Numbered from the stretch's first letter, positions 16,074-24,538 are shown. The stretch: 64,000 nucleotides of DNA from Nonlabens sp. Hel1_33_55 (GCF_900101765.1 NZ_LT627735.1:434001-498000); one strand, 5' to 3'. Made by a program: numbers and translations. Notes: a model not told the origin generated them from the letters alone.

Positions 16074-17101
16074 TACTTACATACACCGCTAAATTATTAT
16101 CAGAAAATCTGCCTTTTCTCCTGCTACGCAAAAGTGGTGGTGCCGAAGTTAAAATCATACATCAAGAATCAAAAAAGCTCTATAAAAAGGCACATGACAC
16201 AATGTCAAGTGCTTTTTTTTCAAAGTTTTTATCATCTGATAATCAGTTTTATATTTATGGTGAAGTGATTAAAAGATTTGACTGGAATTTTAAGCCTTTC
16301 AAATCAGAAATAGCTACGGTTAAATTATCAAAAGACGTAAGATTGGCCCACGAAATGTTGGTTAGTGATGCCGTTTCTACAATCCAAAATACCAATTTGG
16401 AAAAGGTAGTTTTGTCTTTGAAACATCCTATTCAAGCAAAGAAAACTCCTTTAGAAATTCTGGGTAATTTGCTGGATAAATACTCGCAAGCCAACTGCTA
16501 TTTCTTTTACCACCCAGCAGTCGGATCTTGGATGGGTGCGACTCCAGAAACATTGCTTTCCTACAACAGTGGCTTGCTTAAAACCATGTCTCTGGCTGGA
16601 ACTAAATCGGCTGAAAATGATCACGAAAAACCTTGGGGAATGAAGGAGCAAAACGAGCAGTTATTAGTTACTGAATACATAGCTAAAGCGCTACAAAAAG
16701 TAGCCGATAGTCCACCTACTATAGGTCCGGTCAAAACTGTGCAAGCAGGTTCGTTACTGCATTTGAAAACAACGCTGGAAGTTCCATTGAGTTACGATAA
16801 AATTAATCAAGCGATTAAGGAATTACATCCAACACCAGCCATATGTGGACTGCCTAGAACAGCGGCACAGGACTATATCATCACTCATGAAAATTACGAC
16901 CGTAGTTTTTACACGGGCTATCTAGGAATACAAAATCCGCAGGATCAAACTGCCGATTACTTTGTAAACCTAAGGTGTATGGAATTGAAAAATAATTATG
17001 TTGATTTATATGCTGGTGGTGGAATAACGGGCATGAGTGTACCACAAGATGAAGTTGATGAAATAGAAAACAAGCTGTCGACAATGGCTAGCATTGTATA
17101 G
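16061..17101 (+). CDS. menF: Isochorismate synthase (MenF/EntC family)
   Basis: Converts chorismate to isochorismate, the first committed menaquinone step. The 346-residue chorismate-binding protein contains VGSWMGATPETLLSY (about 150-164), KTMSLAGTKS, the GLPRTAAQDYI block, YDRSFYTGYLG and the C-terminal DLYAGGGITGMSVPQDEVDEIENKL-type active-site segment. The only plausible start is TTG at 16061, since no ATG occurs in frame between the upstream stop (16037) and Met48. That TTG lies within a decayed palindrome copy. The gene is followed after 350 bases by menD. Confidence 0.88.
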   Translation: MRESLLTYTAKLLSENLPFLLLRKSGGAEVKIIHQESKKLYKKAHDTMSSAFFSKFLSSDNQFYIYGEVIKRFDWNFKPFKSEIATVKLSKDVRLAHEMLVSDAVSTIQNTNLEKVVLSLKHPIQAKKTPLEILGNLLDKYSQANCYFFYHPAVGSWMGATPETLLSYNSGLLKTMSLAGTKSAENDHEKPWGMKEQNEQLLVTEYIAKALQKVADSPPTIGPVKTVQAGSLLHLKTTLEVPLSYDKINQAIKELHPTPAICGLPRTAAQDYIITHENYDRSFYTGYLGIQNPQDQTADYFVNLRCMELKNNYVDLYAGGGITGMSVPQDEVDEIENKLSTMASIV

Positions 17102-17451
17102 TATTTGCCAGGATTTATCCCAGAAAAATTCCAGCGGCACTTTTCACGGTCCGGCGCATCTCGTAAATTAAGATATAACTATAAAGTGCTATGTACTTAA
17201 TAATGATCATATTGATCTAATGGTTAACAGTGATTAATGTACAACTTATTGTGATTCAACTGTAAGAATTTTACCATTCATTTTAAGATTGGTCCTTACA
17301 AAAGTCAATTCTTCCTCTTTTTGCAATTTAGCTTCAACGGTATTGAGCACTAAACCTACTGGTTATAGACGTAAATATTTCGATATGCTAACTACTAAAA
17401 GATGTAGTTAAACCACTATGATAAGGTTACCGCCTCTATTACCTTTGGGAT
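17102..17451. other. 350-base spacer between menF and menD
   Basis: No complete gene. It holds a short minus-strand coding-like fragment (17246-17362, listed separately) and the leader of menD. No terminator-like hairpin with a T-run or clear TAnnTTTG box was found. Confidence 0.5.
17246..17362 (-). pseudogene. Possible C-terminal gene remnant
   Basis: A 38-codon minus-strand stretch between two stops reads PVGLVLNTVEAKLQKEEE, then LTFVRTNLKMNGKILTVESQ. The composition and the alternating pattern look like the end of a hotdog-type thioesterase or similar beta protein, not random AT-rich DNA. It has no ATG start, so if real it is a decayed remnant. Weakly supported. Confidence 0.25.
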
Positions 17452-19122
17452 ATGATTACATCAGTTCTACACGCTCAACAGATCATTCAGCTGTTTAAGA
17501 AAAGAGAAATTAAAAACATCATAATTTCTCCTGGTTCGCGCAATGCTCCGTTGACGATAAGTTTTACTCAAGATCCTTTTTTTAAATGTTATAGTATTGT
17601 TGACGAACGGTGCGCTGGACATTTTGCGCTGGGAATAGCACAGCAGTTGCAAGAACCGGCTGTTTTGGTTTGTACTAGCGGTAGTGCTTTACTCAATTAT
17701 TATCCAGCAGTTGCAGAGTCTTATTATAGCGAGATTCCCTTAATTCTGTTGAGCGCAGATCGTCCACCACATAAAATTGATATAGGTGATGGGCAGACCA
17801 TCAGGCAAAAACATGTTTTTGCAAACCATATTCTTTGTGATACACAGTTGGAAATGATTTTCAACATAGATCAGAAGGAATATTTGATTACGAATGAACG
17901 TGAACTCAACAAGGCGATCAACACGGCAATTTCTAAACACGGACCGGTTCACGTTAACGTTCCTTTTGAAGAACCTCTCTATAATTCCGTTGAGAAACCA
18001 TCCATTGAAGTGAAGGTAATGGATGTTTTAAAAGATGAAACTACAGAAATACCAGCAGAATTCTACGAACATTGGAATGCCTCAAAGCGTAAACTCATCA
18101 TTCTATCGACGCTCAATCCGCCAGTTTTTGAGAAAGAAGATATTGACCGGTTAACCGCAGATGGTAGTGTACTTGTCATGAGTGAGGTAAGCTCAAACAT
18201 TGTGCATGATAACATCGTTTGGGGAATCGACACCTTGATAGCTCCTATAGAGTTTGATGACAACCAAATCGCAGCCCTACAACCCGATATGGTGGTGACC
18301 ATTGGTGGTATGATCGTTTCCAAAAAAATCAAACAATACCTGCGTAGGTTTGAGACTAAGATCCATTACCATATAGGTAAACGTAGAGCTTACGACACCT
18401 TTTTTAAACTTGCTGCACACATCAAAATCACTCCAAGAAAGTGGTTACACTCTCTACCAGCGCAAACGGTACCTAGTAATTACCAACATCAATGGTTGAA
18501 TCATTTCAAAAATTATCTGGAAAAGCGTCCTAAATATTTCGACAAAATAGGTTGGAGTGACATGAAGGTTTTTGAGCTGTTATTCCAACAACTGCCAGAC
18601 GATATTGTCTTACAACTAGGTAATAGCAGCACGATACGCTATGCGCAGCTTTTCAAGATGAACGCATCACACCGTATTTTTTCCAACCGTGGCACAAGCG
18701 GTATCGATGGATGTACTAGCACGGCAATAGGCGCCGCAGTTGGCTCTGGATGGCCTACGATCTTAATCACGGGTGACCTAAGTTTCTTTTACGATTCCAA
18801 TGCATTGTGGAACAATTATATTCCCAAAAACTTCAAGATTATTCTCATCAACAACAGTGGTGGCGGGATTTTTAGAATACTTCCTGGCGAGAAGCAGGAA
18901 GATTATTTCAAGACTTACTTTGAAACCACACACGACATGGACGCTAGTCATTTGTGTGCAATGCATGGTTTTGGATATAGCAGGATTGATGATGAGTTCG
19001 CTTTCGCGAAAGCCTACAAACATTTCATCACCACTAACAATCAACCGCAATTGTTGGAAATACAAACTCCTCGAGAAGTAAATGACAAGATTTTACTCGA
19101 GTACTTCAAATTCCTGAGATAA
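17452..19122 (+). CDS. menD: MenD, SEPHCHC synthase
   Basis: Thiamine-diphosphate enzyme that joins 2-oxoglutarate and isochorismate in menaquinone synthesis. The 556 residues show the N-terminal GSRNAPLTISF (about 24-34), DERCAGHFALGIAQ with the catalytic Glu, the arginine-rich middle domain, RGTSGIDGCTSTAIGAA (about 413-429), and the ThDP/Mg motif GDLSFFYDSNALWN ending NNSGGGIF (about 440-474). A palindrome copy with one mismatch encodes AFAKA at 517-521, in a C-terminal helix region. It follows the menI-menF pair. Confidence 0.96.
   Translation: MITSVLHAQQIIQLFKKREIKNIIISPGSRNAPLTISFTQDPFFKCYSIVDERCAGHFALGIAQQLQEPAVLVCTSGSALLNYYPAVAESYYSEIPLILLSADRPPHKIDIGDGQTIRQKHVFANHILCDTQLEMIFNIDQKEYLITNERELNKAINTAISKHGPVHVNVPFEEPLYNSVEKPSIEVKVMDVLKDETTEIPAEFYEHWNASKRKLIILSTLNPPVFEKEDIDRLTADGSVLVMSEVSSNIVHDNIVWGIDTLIAPIEFDDNQIAALQPDMVVTIGGMIVSKKIKQYLRRFETKIHYHIGKRRAYDTFFKLAAHIKITPRKWLHSLPAQTVPSNYQHQWLNHFKNYLEKRPKYFDKIGWSDMKVFELLFQQLPDDIVLQLGNSSTIRYAQLFKMNASHRIFSNRGTSGIDGCTSTAIGAAVGSGWPTILITGDLSFFYDSNALWNNYIPKNFKIILINNSGGGIFRILPGEKQEDYFKTYFETTHDMDASHLCAMHGFGYSRIDDEFAFAKAYKHFITTNNQPQLLEIQTPREVNDKILLEYFKFLR
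18999..19014. repeat. Palindrome, 15/16 (14-bp core exact), inside menD
   Basis: CGCTTTCGCGAAAGCC; encodes AFAKA near residue 517-521 of MenD. Confidence 0.93.
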
Positions 19123-19186
19123 AACTTTTGTTAACGTCTTTTTTTAATTAGCTTTAACTCATCAACTAATCCCTAAAAAATTGACA

Positions 19187-19522
19187 ATGAGTAAATTTGA
19201 TGAAAAATTAGAAAAGTACATGGCTTCCTATAAGGAACACATAGGCGGCAAATTGGACGAGGAATTGCTCAAAAAAGTAACCAAAGGTCTAGGACCATCA
19301 ATCTACAATCGCGATGCAGAGACAGTAAGTGCAGAAAAGTCTGAAATGGAACGTGTAGTAACAAACTACTTGAAGAAAAAATTAGGACTCTCTGGAGATA
19401 ACTTGCTAGCATCTGTAGAGGCTGTCATTGAGAAATATGGTAAAAGTAACCGCTCCAAATATCGTGCGGTTGTGTATTATTTGTTGTGCGAGCACCACAA
19501 AAAACAATCTGTTTACAATTAG
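19187..19522 (+). CDS. DUF2853 family protein
   Basis: Small soluble helical protein of unknown function, 111 residues from MSKFDEKLEKYM. The ATG at 19187 is preferred over an in-frame TTG six bases upstream. The sequence contains LLKKVTKGLGPSIYNRDAETV and a C-terminal KSNRSKYRAVVYYLLCEHH block, which I recognise as DUF2853. It stands 64 bases behind menD and is closed by a strong terminator, so it may ride on the menD transcript. Confidence 0.82.
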   Translation: MSKFDEKLEKYMASYKEHIGGKLDEELLKKVTKGLGPSIYNRDAETVSAEKSEMERVVTNYLKKKLGLSGDNLLASVEAVIEKYGKSNRSKYRAVVYYLLCEHHKKQSVYN

Positions 19523-19544
19523 AAGATTTTATATTGCTTTCAAG

Positions 19545-19578
19545 AAAATCCCCAACCGATTACCGGTTGGGGATTTTT
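19545..19578. terminator. Terminator between DUF2853 and cytochrome c genes
   Basis: Stem ATCCCCAACCG/CGGTTGGGGAT (19548-19558 with 19564-19574), five-base loop, then a T-run; A-run on the other side allows bidirectional action. Confidence 0.85.
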
Positions 19579-19600
19579 AATTCAATGAATTGAAAAGTTA

Positions 19601-20038
19601 TTATTCTTCAATCGCTGCCACTTCTTCAACAGTAACTATATCTCCTTTGTTCCAGGTTTGAATGGTATAATTCATAACATCTGCTATTTCTTCATCATCT
19701 AATCCTAAAGGCAGCATGACGCTGTTATAGGATTCTCCATTGACTTCAATCTCTCCTTTGAGTCCGTATTTAACGGCATGTATACTTTCTGTTCTCTTTT
19801 CAGTAAGCCAGTTGGATGGATTCAATGGAGGAAAAGCTCCAGGAACACCTTTACCATTAGGTAAATGACAAGTGACACATAACTCAGAATACACTTCGCG
19901 GCCACGTTTAACGCTTTCTGCAAGTGGATCTTGAGGTTGTTCTTTGACTATGGAATTTGTAGCTGCAGTTTCCTTTTTATTGGTTTCTCCACAACTTATC
20001 GCTACGGTCGCTAGGATCACTAAAAATGTATTTTTCAT
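19601..20038 (-). CDS. Monohaem cytochrome c lipoprotein
   Basis: Envelope electron carrier, 145 residues from MKNTFLVILATVAISCGE. The lipobox puts Cys16 as the lipid anchor. The haem motif is CVTCH (54-58) in ELCVTCHLPNGKGVPGAFPPL, and the distal ligand is probably Met in VMLPLGLDDEEIADVMNY. The start at 20038 is set by the lipoprotein signal; the frame extends to 20086 without signal character. It lies next to a PQQ-type sugar dehydrogenase, and the two could form an electron-transfer pair. Confidence 0.9.
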   Translation of the reverse strand: MKNTFLVILATVAISCGETNKKETAATNSIVKEQPQDPLAESVKRGREVYSELCVTCHLPNGKGVPGAFPPLNPSNWLTEKRTESIHAVKYGLKGEIEVNGESYNSVMLPLGLDDEEIADVMNYTIQTWNKGDIVTVEEVAAIEE

Positions 20039-20225
20039 ATTATAATTTCTGAATTCTGATTTGAAGCAGATGTGCTGCCAGTCCATTGATTTTATTAGCT
20101 AAGAGGATAAAATTGGTCTTGAGCTTACTTATTAGTGTTTGCTATCCTTTCAAATTGATCGTTTAGATATATCTGAGTACCACTTCTAAGAAGCCACTTT
20201 TATTGCTCGCTCACAGTTTCTAGGT

Positions 20226-21428
20226 TTATTTATCAATTCGATAAATTCCTTTTCCTTCAACACCTATATATATTTTACTATCAGGACCGATCTTTACATT
20301 ACGTAAACGTCCTAATCCATCTACTAATTTCTCTCGCTTTGTCACTTGATCACCATCCATATAAAGCATTTCTAAGTATTGGAATTTCAAACTACCAACG
20401 AGATAGCTGCCAGCCCAATCACCATAGGATTCGTCTGTGACAACAGCAAAACCACTGGGTGCGATGCTAGGTACCCAATAGTAAATAGGTTGTGCCATTC
20501 CTTCTTTCTGTGTGATTTCAGTGAATTTGCTACCGCTGTAATTGATTCCATAACTTATGACTGGCCAGCCATAGTTGACACCAGCTTTGATAATGTTGAT
20601 TTCATCACCACCGCGTGGACCGTGCTCGTTTGCGACGATTTCACCAGTAGTTGGATGCTTCAATAAACCCTGCGGATTCCTATTTCCATAAGTGTAGGCT
20701 GCGGTTTTTGCATCAGTAATCCCTACAAATGGATTGTCATCTGGAATACTGCCATCATCGTTGATTCTATAAATTTTACCACCATCACGAGTGATATCCT
20801 GCGGATTCACATCACGCTCACCGCGTTCACCTATGGAGAAATAAAGTTTGTCATCATTTCCCCAGGCAAAACGGCTCCCGAAGTGTTGCCCTTTTTTAGT
20901 GTTGGGTTCTGCTTTGTATAATACTTTAAGATTGGTTAATTCGTCGCCATCAAGCACTGCACTAGCGATAGCGGTATTTCCGCCATCATCATTACCCGTT
21001 GAACTTGCGTAGGATATAAAGATTTTATTATTTGCATTGAAGTCTGGATGCACCATTACATCCATTAATCCACCTTGACCGCGTACATACACCTCAGGGA
21101 CATTTTTAATTTCAGTAGATGTATTCCCGTTAAAACGGAACAATTTACCTTCTTTCTCAGTATAAATCATATCGCCATTAGGCAACCAATCCATTCCCCA
21201 AGGATTCGTTAGGTTTTCAACGATAGGTGTAACGGTATAGTTTTTTTGGTCCTCGATCAAGGGAATGTTATCTACCTGAGGAACTTTTTGATTTACACTG
21301 TCTGCAATAACTTTAGGAGATTGCATGGAAGTGCTAGCTAATTCATCTGCGTCATTCGTTTCTGAAAAAGCCTTTTTACAGGAACTTGTAAGAATGACAC
21401 ATAAGCATAAAAATAGGATAGTTCTCAT
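20226..21428 (-). CDS. PQQ-type sugar (glucose/sorbosone) dehydrogenase lipoprotein
   Basis: Six-bladed beta-propeller oxidoreductase of the soluble glucose dehydrogenase/Hhip family. The 400 residues begin with a lipobox signal (FLCLCVILTSSCKK, Cys17). NLTNPWGMDWLPNGDMIYTE starts the propeller, then GQGGLMDVMVHPDF with the catalytic-His region, GQHFGSRFAWGNDDKLYFS and ANEHGPRGGDEINII with metal/PQQ contacts. Whether it binds PQQ and which sugar it oxidises are not visible. The downstream cytochrome c could accept the electrons. Confidence 0.88.
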   Translation of the reverse strand: MRTILFLCLCVILTSSCKKAFSETNDADELASTSMQSPKVIADSVNQKVPQVDNIPLIEDQKNYTVTPIVENLTNPWGMDWLPNGDMIYTEKEGKLFRFNGNTSTEIKNVPEVYVRGQGGLMDVMVHPDFNANNKIFISYASSTGNDDGGNTAIASAVLDGDELTNLKVLYKAEPNTKKGQHFGSRFAWGNDDKLYFSIGERGERDVNPQDITRDGGKIYRINDDGSIPDDNPFVGITDAKTAAYTYGNRNPQGLLKHPTTGEIVANEHGPRGGDEINIIKAGVNYGWPVISYGINYSGSKFTEITQKEGMAQPIYYWVPSIAPSGFAVVTDESYGDWAGSYLVGSLKFQYLEMLYMDGDQVTKREKLVDGLGRLRNVKIGPDSKIYIGVEGKGIYRIDK

Positions 21429-21484
21429 AGCACGATATTTAGATAAAAATACTCGCCTTTACTTGAAGTTTTGGTTAAATCCAT

Positions 21485-21523
21485 AAAAAAATCCCTAAGC
21501 AGGTTGGAAGCTTAGGGATTTTT
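21485..21523. terminator. Hairpin with T-run upstream of the sugar dehydrogenase gene
   Basis: Stem ATCCCTAAGC/GCTTAGGGAT (21491-21500 with 21510-21519), flanked by A- and T-runs. It terminates the tiny minus-strand gene at 21568-21681. Confidence 0.75.
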
Positions 21524-21567
21524 GAGATAGAGTAGAAGACGTCTGCTGGTTTTGTGCAGCGATGGCA

Positions 21568-21681
21568 TTATGCTAATCGGTATCTTCTTTTAGTATTCCA
21601 AGATTCAGACAAAGACTTCTCTGGTCTAAATCTTTTGTTGATTAATTCTCTTGTCTCGTTGAAGGTGTTTGAAGCATTCAT
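21568..21681 (-). CDS. 37-residue basic small protein
   Basis: Short gene: ATG at 21681, TAA at 21568. The product starts MNASNTFNETRELINKRF and continues RPEKSLSESWNTKRRYRLA. It is framed by terminators on both sides (21485-21523 and 21799-21830), so it would be an independent transcript. It is rich in Arg/Lys and Asn with no hydrophobic segment, suggesting a soluble nucleic-acid- or ribosome-associated peptide. I believe similar peptides occur in other Flavobacteriaceae but cannot verify. Function unknown. Confidence 0.55.
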   Translation of the reverse strand: MNASNTFNETRELINKRFRPEKSLSESWNTKRRYRLA

Positions 21682-21798
21682 AATATAAAGTTTTAAAGGT
21701 TATACTATATAGACGAGCCATTTTTAAATTTGTTACAGTACTGTGTAATACAAAGTAGTATATTCGGCGAAGAGTCAAATTAATTCGATGATTTACAT

Positions 21799-21830
21799 AA
21801 AAAAGTCCAGATTTAAAGATCTGGACTTTT
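21799..21830. terminator. Terminator after the M56-TonB gene
   Basis: Stem AAAAGTCCAGAT/ATCTGGACTTTT (21801-21812 with 21819-21830); works on the minus strand after the gene ending at 21868. Confidence 0.8.
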
Positions 21831-21867
21831 GCTTATTGAATTTAGGTTTGCTTATTTCAGTGAAATA

Positions 21868-23616
21868 TTACTCCTCTTTTTTGGACTCTTCTGGAACATT
21901 GAAGATTATGGGCAAGCCGTAAATGACACCTACCTTATGTCCTCGTTGAGTTCCCGGTTGCATTTTGGGCAACAAGTTGACAACTCTTGCCGCTTCTGCT
22001 TGAAGTTCTGGAGCTTTAGCTCTTGATATGATATTTGCAACGTTTCCATTTTGATCAATTTTAAATTGAACAGAAATAGTTTGCTTACCGTTTAATCCAA
22101 CTCTGCTGGCGATGGAAGTGTCAAAATTCTCTTTAACAAGTTGCGTGATATTTTGCTGCATACATTTCTTTTTCTCTGCGTTATCGCCACTGCAACCTGG
22201 GTAAGTTGGAACGTTTTCTATAATTGCAAAAGGAACAACGGCTGCTTGTTTTTGCATATCATACTTTTCTTCCACTACCTCTACTTCTGTAACTACCGTC
22301 ACATCGTCGGCCTTTCCGTACTTCTCATGTAAATTTTTTAAATAAGATGAAATTTCATCATTACTCATATTTAATTGATCGATCGGACCAGTTCCTGTAA
22401 AAGTAGGACTACCATTTTCTGATTCTTGAATTGTCAAAACATAATTGTTGTTCTCAATATCACGTACTATTGTTTTTCCATTATCGCTTATTTTTTTGGT
22501 GACTCTACGATATTCCTTCAAATTTGGATCCCGCAACATCCTTTTAGCAACTTCAAAACTCTTCTCGTTGCTGGTATCATCACTTAGATACTGTTTCATA
22601 ATCTCGATCCCTTTTTCTAAAATTTCCATTTCTTCTGCTGTAACACCTTTATAAAAATCAATTTGCCCATAGATATGTTCCTGAAGAGTAGGTAATTCAT
22701 CAACTCTATACGTTTTCTGCTCCACTTTAATAACCTCTTGTTCAGTGCTACAAGCCGTATAAATCAAACTGGCAAAAAGTATAGGCAAGATCCACAACAG
22801 CTTGAGGTAGTTGAATTTTTGTGGGTTGTTATTTTGTATCATAGCTAATCGGGTTTTAATTGTTTTGGATTTAAAAAATGGGTTTGCAAAAGAGAAGTCA
22901 GGACAGTCCATGACTTGCTTCAATAGGTTTTCATAGTAGGATTTCTTTCCGTGTACTTCGATGGTTTTCTGGTCGGCAATGAATTCGTGTACTAATTTCA
23001 ATTCACGCTGGCCTAAATAGGAAACAGGATGAAACCAAAATATCACGCGCAAGGTTTCAAAAAATAAAAGATCCCAACTGTGCTTTTGATTTACGTGAAC
23101 TTTCTCGTGTTCAAGGATTTGTTGGTATTCTGCTTTCGCGAAAGCGTCACTTATATAGATACTATTCAGGAAGGAAAAGGCACTGGGCAGACCGTGAACG
23201 CGAGTGACATAAGTACCGTTTTGATATGCCGTTTTTCCGCTTTCTTTCCATTGCTGGATTTGAGCCAGTTTGTATAGAAATAGGATGAGCGATACGCAAA
23301 GACCAACCAAATAAATAATGCCAAGAATCTGGGAGATATCAATAGGATTAGGTTGAGTTACCGCTGTGGTACTTTTACTTGAATCAACAACCTCGACCAT
23401 CATGGAGTCAACGACCGCAGGTGTAAATACCGGACTACCTGCAAGACCAAAATCAACTGGAACAACCATTAATGGTAGTACGAATGAAACTACTGGAATA
23501 GCCAATAAATAAAACCGGCGCGTCTGGAATCCTTGTGATTTTTGAATGACCAACTTGTATAGTAAATACAGGAATAGCGCGAGAATGCTGCTGTGTATAA
23601 GATGTATCATATTCAC
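21868..23616 (-). CDS. BlaR1-type M56 peptidase antirepressor fused to a TonB C-terminal domain
   Basis: Membrane sensor-protease of 582 residues that probably cleaves the BlaI-like repressor encoded just upstream. Three or four membrane helices occur at about 5-25, 33-52, 95-115 and 272-290. The zinc motif HEKVH (about 169-173) lies in the cytosolic M56 domain (about 60-270). After the last helix comes a long periplasmic linker and a TonB-like C-terminal domain (about 490-575; GLNGKQTISVQFKIDQNGNV). The palindrome at 23131-23146 encodes DAFAKAE just before the zinc motif. The start overlaps the repressor gene by four bases. Confidence 0.9.
   Translation of the reverse strand: MNMIHLIHSSILALFLYLLYKLVIQKSQGFQTRRFYLLAIPVVSFVLPLMVVPVDFGLAGSPVFTPAVVDSMMVEVVDSSKSTTAVTQPNPIDISQILGIIYLVGLCVSLILFLYKLAQIQQWKESGKTAYQNGTYVTRVHGLPSAFSFLNSIYISDAFAKAEYQQILEHEKVHVNQKHSWDLLFFETLRVIFWFHPVSYLGQRELKLVHEFIADQKTIEVHGKKSYYENLLKQVMDCPDFSFANPFFKSKTIKTRLAMIQNNNPQKFNYLKLLWILPILFASLIYTACSTEQEVIKVEQKTYRVDELPTLQEHIYGQIDFYKGVTAEEMEILEKGIEIMKQYLSDDTSNEKSFEVAKRMLRDPNLKEYRRVTKKISDNGKTIVRDIENNNYVLTIQESENGSPTFTGTGPIDQLNMSNDEISSYLKNLHEKYGKADDVTVVTEVEVVEEKYDMQKQAAVVPFAIIENVPTYPGCSGDNAEKKKCMQQNITQLVKENFDTSIASRVGLNGKQTISVQFKIDQNGNVANIISRAKAPELQAEAARVVNLLPKMQPGTQRGHKVGVIYGLPIIFNVPEESKKEE
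23131..23146. repeat. Palindrome, 15/16 (14-bp core exact), inside the M56 gene
   Basis: TGCTTTCGCGAAAGCG, in the AFAKA frame about ten residues ahead of the HEKVH zinc motif. Confidence 0.93.
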
Positions 23617-23972
23617 GATTTTTTATTGATTTCCTTCAGGATTTCTTCCAGATCCTTGACGCTCAGTTTTTCCTGTTCCATAAAAAAGGAGACCATACTT
23701 TTATAACTGCCCTTGAAATAATTACTGGCCAATTTTCCTGCAGTAGCGCGTGAATAAGCGTCTTTACTCACCATAGGGAAGTAGATGTGGCCGCGACCTT
23801 CCTTGCGGTAATCCACAAACTTCTTGCTTTCTAGAATACGTGTGATGGTAGAAACGGTGTTGTAGGCAGGTTTGGGCTCTGGCATTTTCTCAATGATCGA
23901 GGCCACATTTGCCTCGTTGAGATCCCAGAGAATCTGCATGATTTCCTCTTCGGCTTGAGTTAGAGTTTTCAT
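23613..23972 (-). CDS. BlaI/MecI/CopY-family repressor
   Basis: Winged-helix transcriptional repressor of 119 residues with the family N-terminus MKTLTQAEEEIMQILWDL, recognition region KPAYNTVSTITRILESKKFV (about 33-52) and a C-terminal dimerisation helix where the cognate M56 protease usually cuts. It overlaps the M56-TonB gene by four bases. Three perfect inverted repeats directly upstream (23976-24032) are the likely operators, so the pair is autoregulated. The inducing signal is not evident; no beta-lactamase gene is nearby. Confidence 0.93.
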   Translation of the reverse strand: MKTLTQAEEEIMQILWDLNEANVASIIEKMPEPKPAYNTVSTITRILESKKFVDYRKEGRGHIYFPMVSKDAYSRATAGKLASNYFKGSYKSMVSFFMEQEKLSVKDLEEILKEINKKS

Positions 23973-23975
23973 AGT

Positions 23976-23991
23976 AACTAAATTGTTAGTT
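23976..23991. promoter_or_regulatory. Operator 1 for the BlaI-like repressor
   Basis: AACTAA-ATTG-TTAGTT, perfect 6-bp inverted repeat with a four-base spacer, starting four bases upstream of the repressor ATG. Confidence 0.7.
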
Positions 23992-23998
23992 CAAATAT

Positions 23999-24016
23999 AA
24001 ACTAATATTTTAGTTT
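23999..24016. promoter_or_regulatory. Operator 2 for the BlaI-like repressor
   Basis: AAACTAA-TATT-TTAGTTT, perfect 7-bp inverted repeat with the same four-base spacer; centre 24 bases from operator 1. Confidence 0.7.
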
Positions 24017-24032
24017 AACTAATTATTTAGTT
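24017..24032. promoter_or_regulatory. Operator 3 for the BlaI-like repressor
   Basis: AACTAA-TTAT-TTAGTT, directly abutting operator 2; centre-to-centre 17 bases. Confidence 0.7.
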
Positions 24033-24054
24033 GAATTATTGAAATAAAAAGAGA

Positions 24055-24456
24055 TCAATCGATCTCTTCCCATAATTTTTCAGAGGATAGGCGGTAGGTG
24101 CCCACGTGATCCCAGCGGCATTCCTGCGGGCCTATGACAGATAGAAAGTTGCCCTCATTATTTTGGTATAGGTGATATGTCTCGCCCACAATGGGTTCAA
24201 AAGAAAATTTTGCGCCGTAAACCAATTGGTTATCGTTGAACTTTTTGGTCATCTCATCATACTGCGCCTTGAGTTGGTCAAATTGAGATTTGATCTCATG
24301 ATTGACCTTTGAGATATTGTTTTGCTTCCACGAGGTGATGTCTGGCGTTGTAATTTTGGGAGCGCCTACACCGCTTGCATAGGGAAGTAGCGCGGCATTG
24401 TAGGTTCCAGACTCTTCATCATACACCACCGCATCGGGTTTCTTTTTCTCACTCAT
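24055..24456 (-). CDS. DUF2452 family protein
   Basis: 133-residue soluble protein of unknown function: MSEKKKPDAVVYDEESGTYN at the start, a central charged helix (NHEIKSQFDQLKAQYDEMTK, about 52-71) and a C-terminal compact segment with FEPIVGETYHLY and GPQECRWDHVGTYRLSS. This is the pattern I associate with DUF2452, found in Bacteroidota and eukaryotes. Its 3' end lies 23 bases from the outermost BlaI operator, so no terminator separates it from the repressor promoter. Confidence 0.75.
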   Translation of the reverse strand: MSEKKKPDAVVYDEESGTYNAALLPYASGVGAPKITTPDITSWKQNNISKVNHEIKSQFDQLKAQYDEMTKKFNDNQLVYGAKFSFEPIVGETYHLYQNNEGNFLSVIGPQECRWDHVGTYRLSSEKLWEEID

Positions 24457-24538
24457 GTTACAAATTTAAGGGACAGCTTGCAGTAATGTTTATAGTTAAC
24501 GTGATTTTGTTAAACAAGAGTGTAGATTAAAAATATTC

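Noticed and set aside
18778..19065. Antisense ORFs inside menD and similar shadow frames elsewhere
   Set aside because: They lie within confidently assigned genes and show no protein-like pattern or start context.
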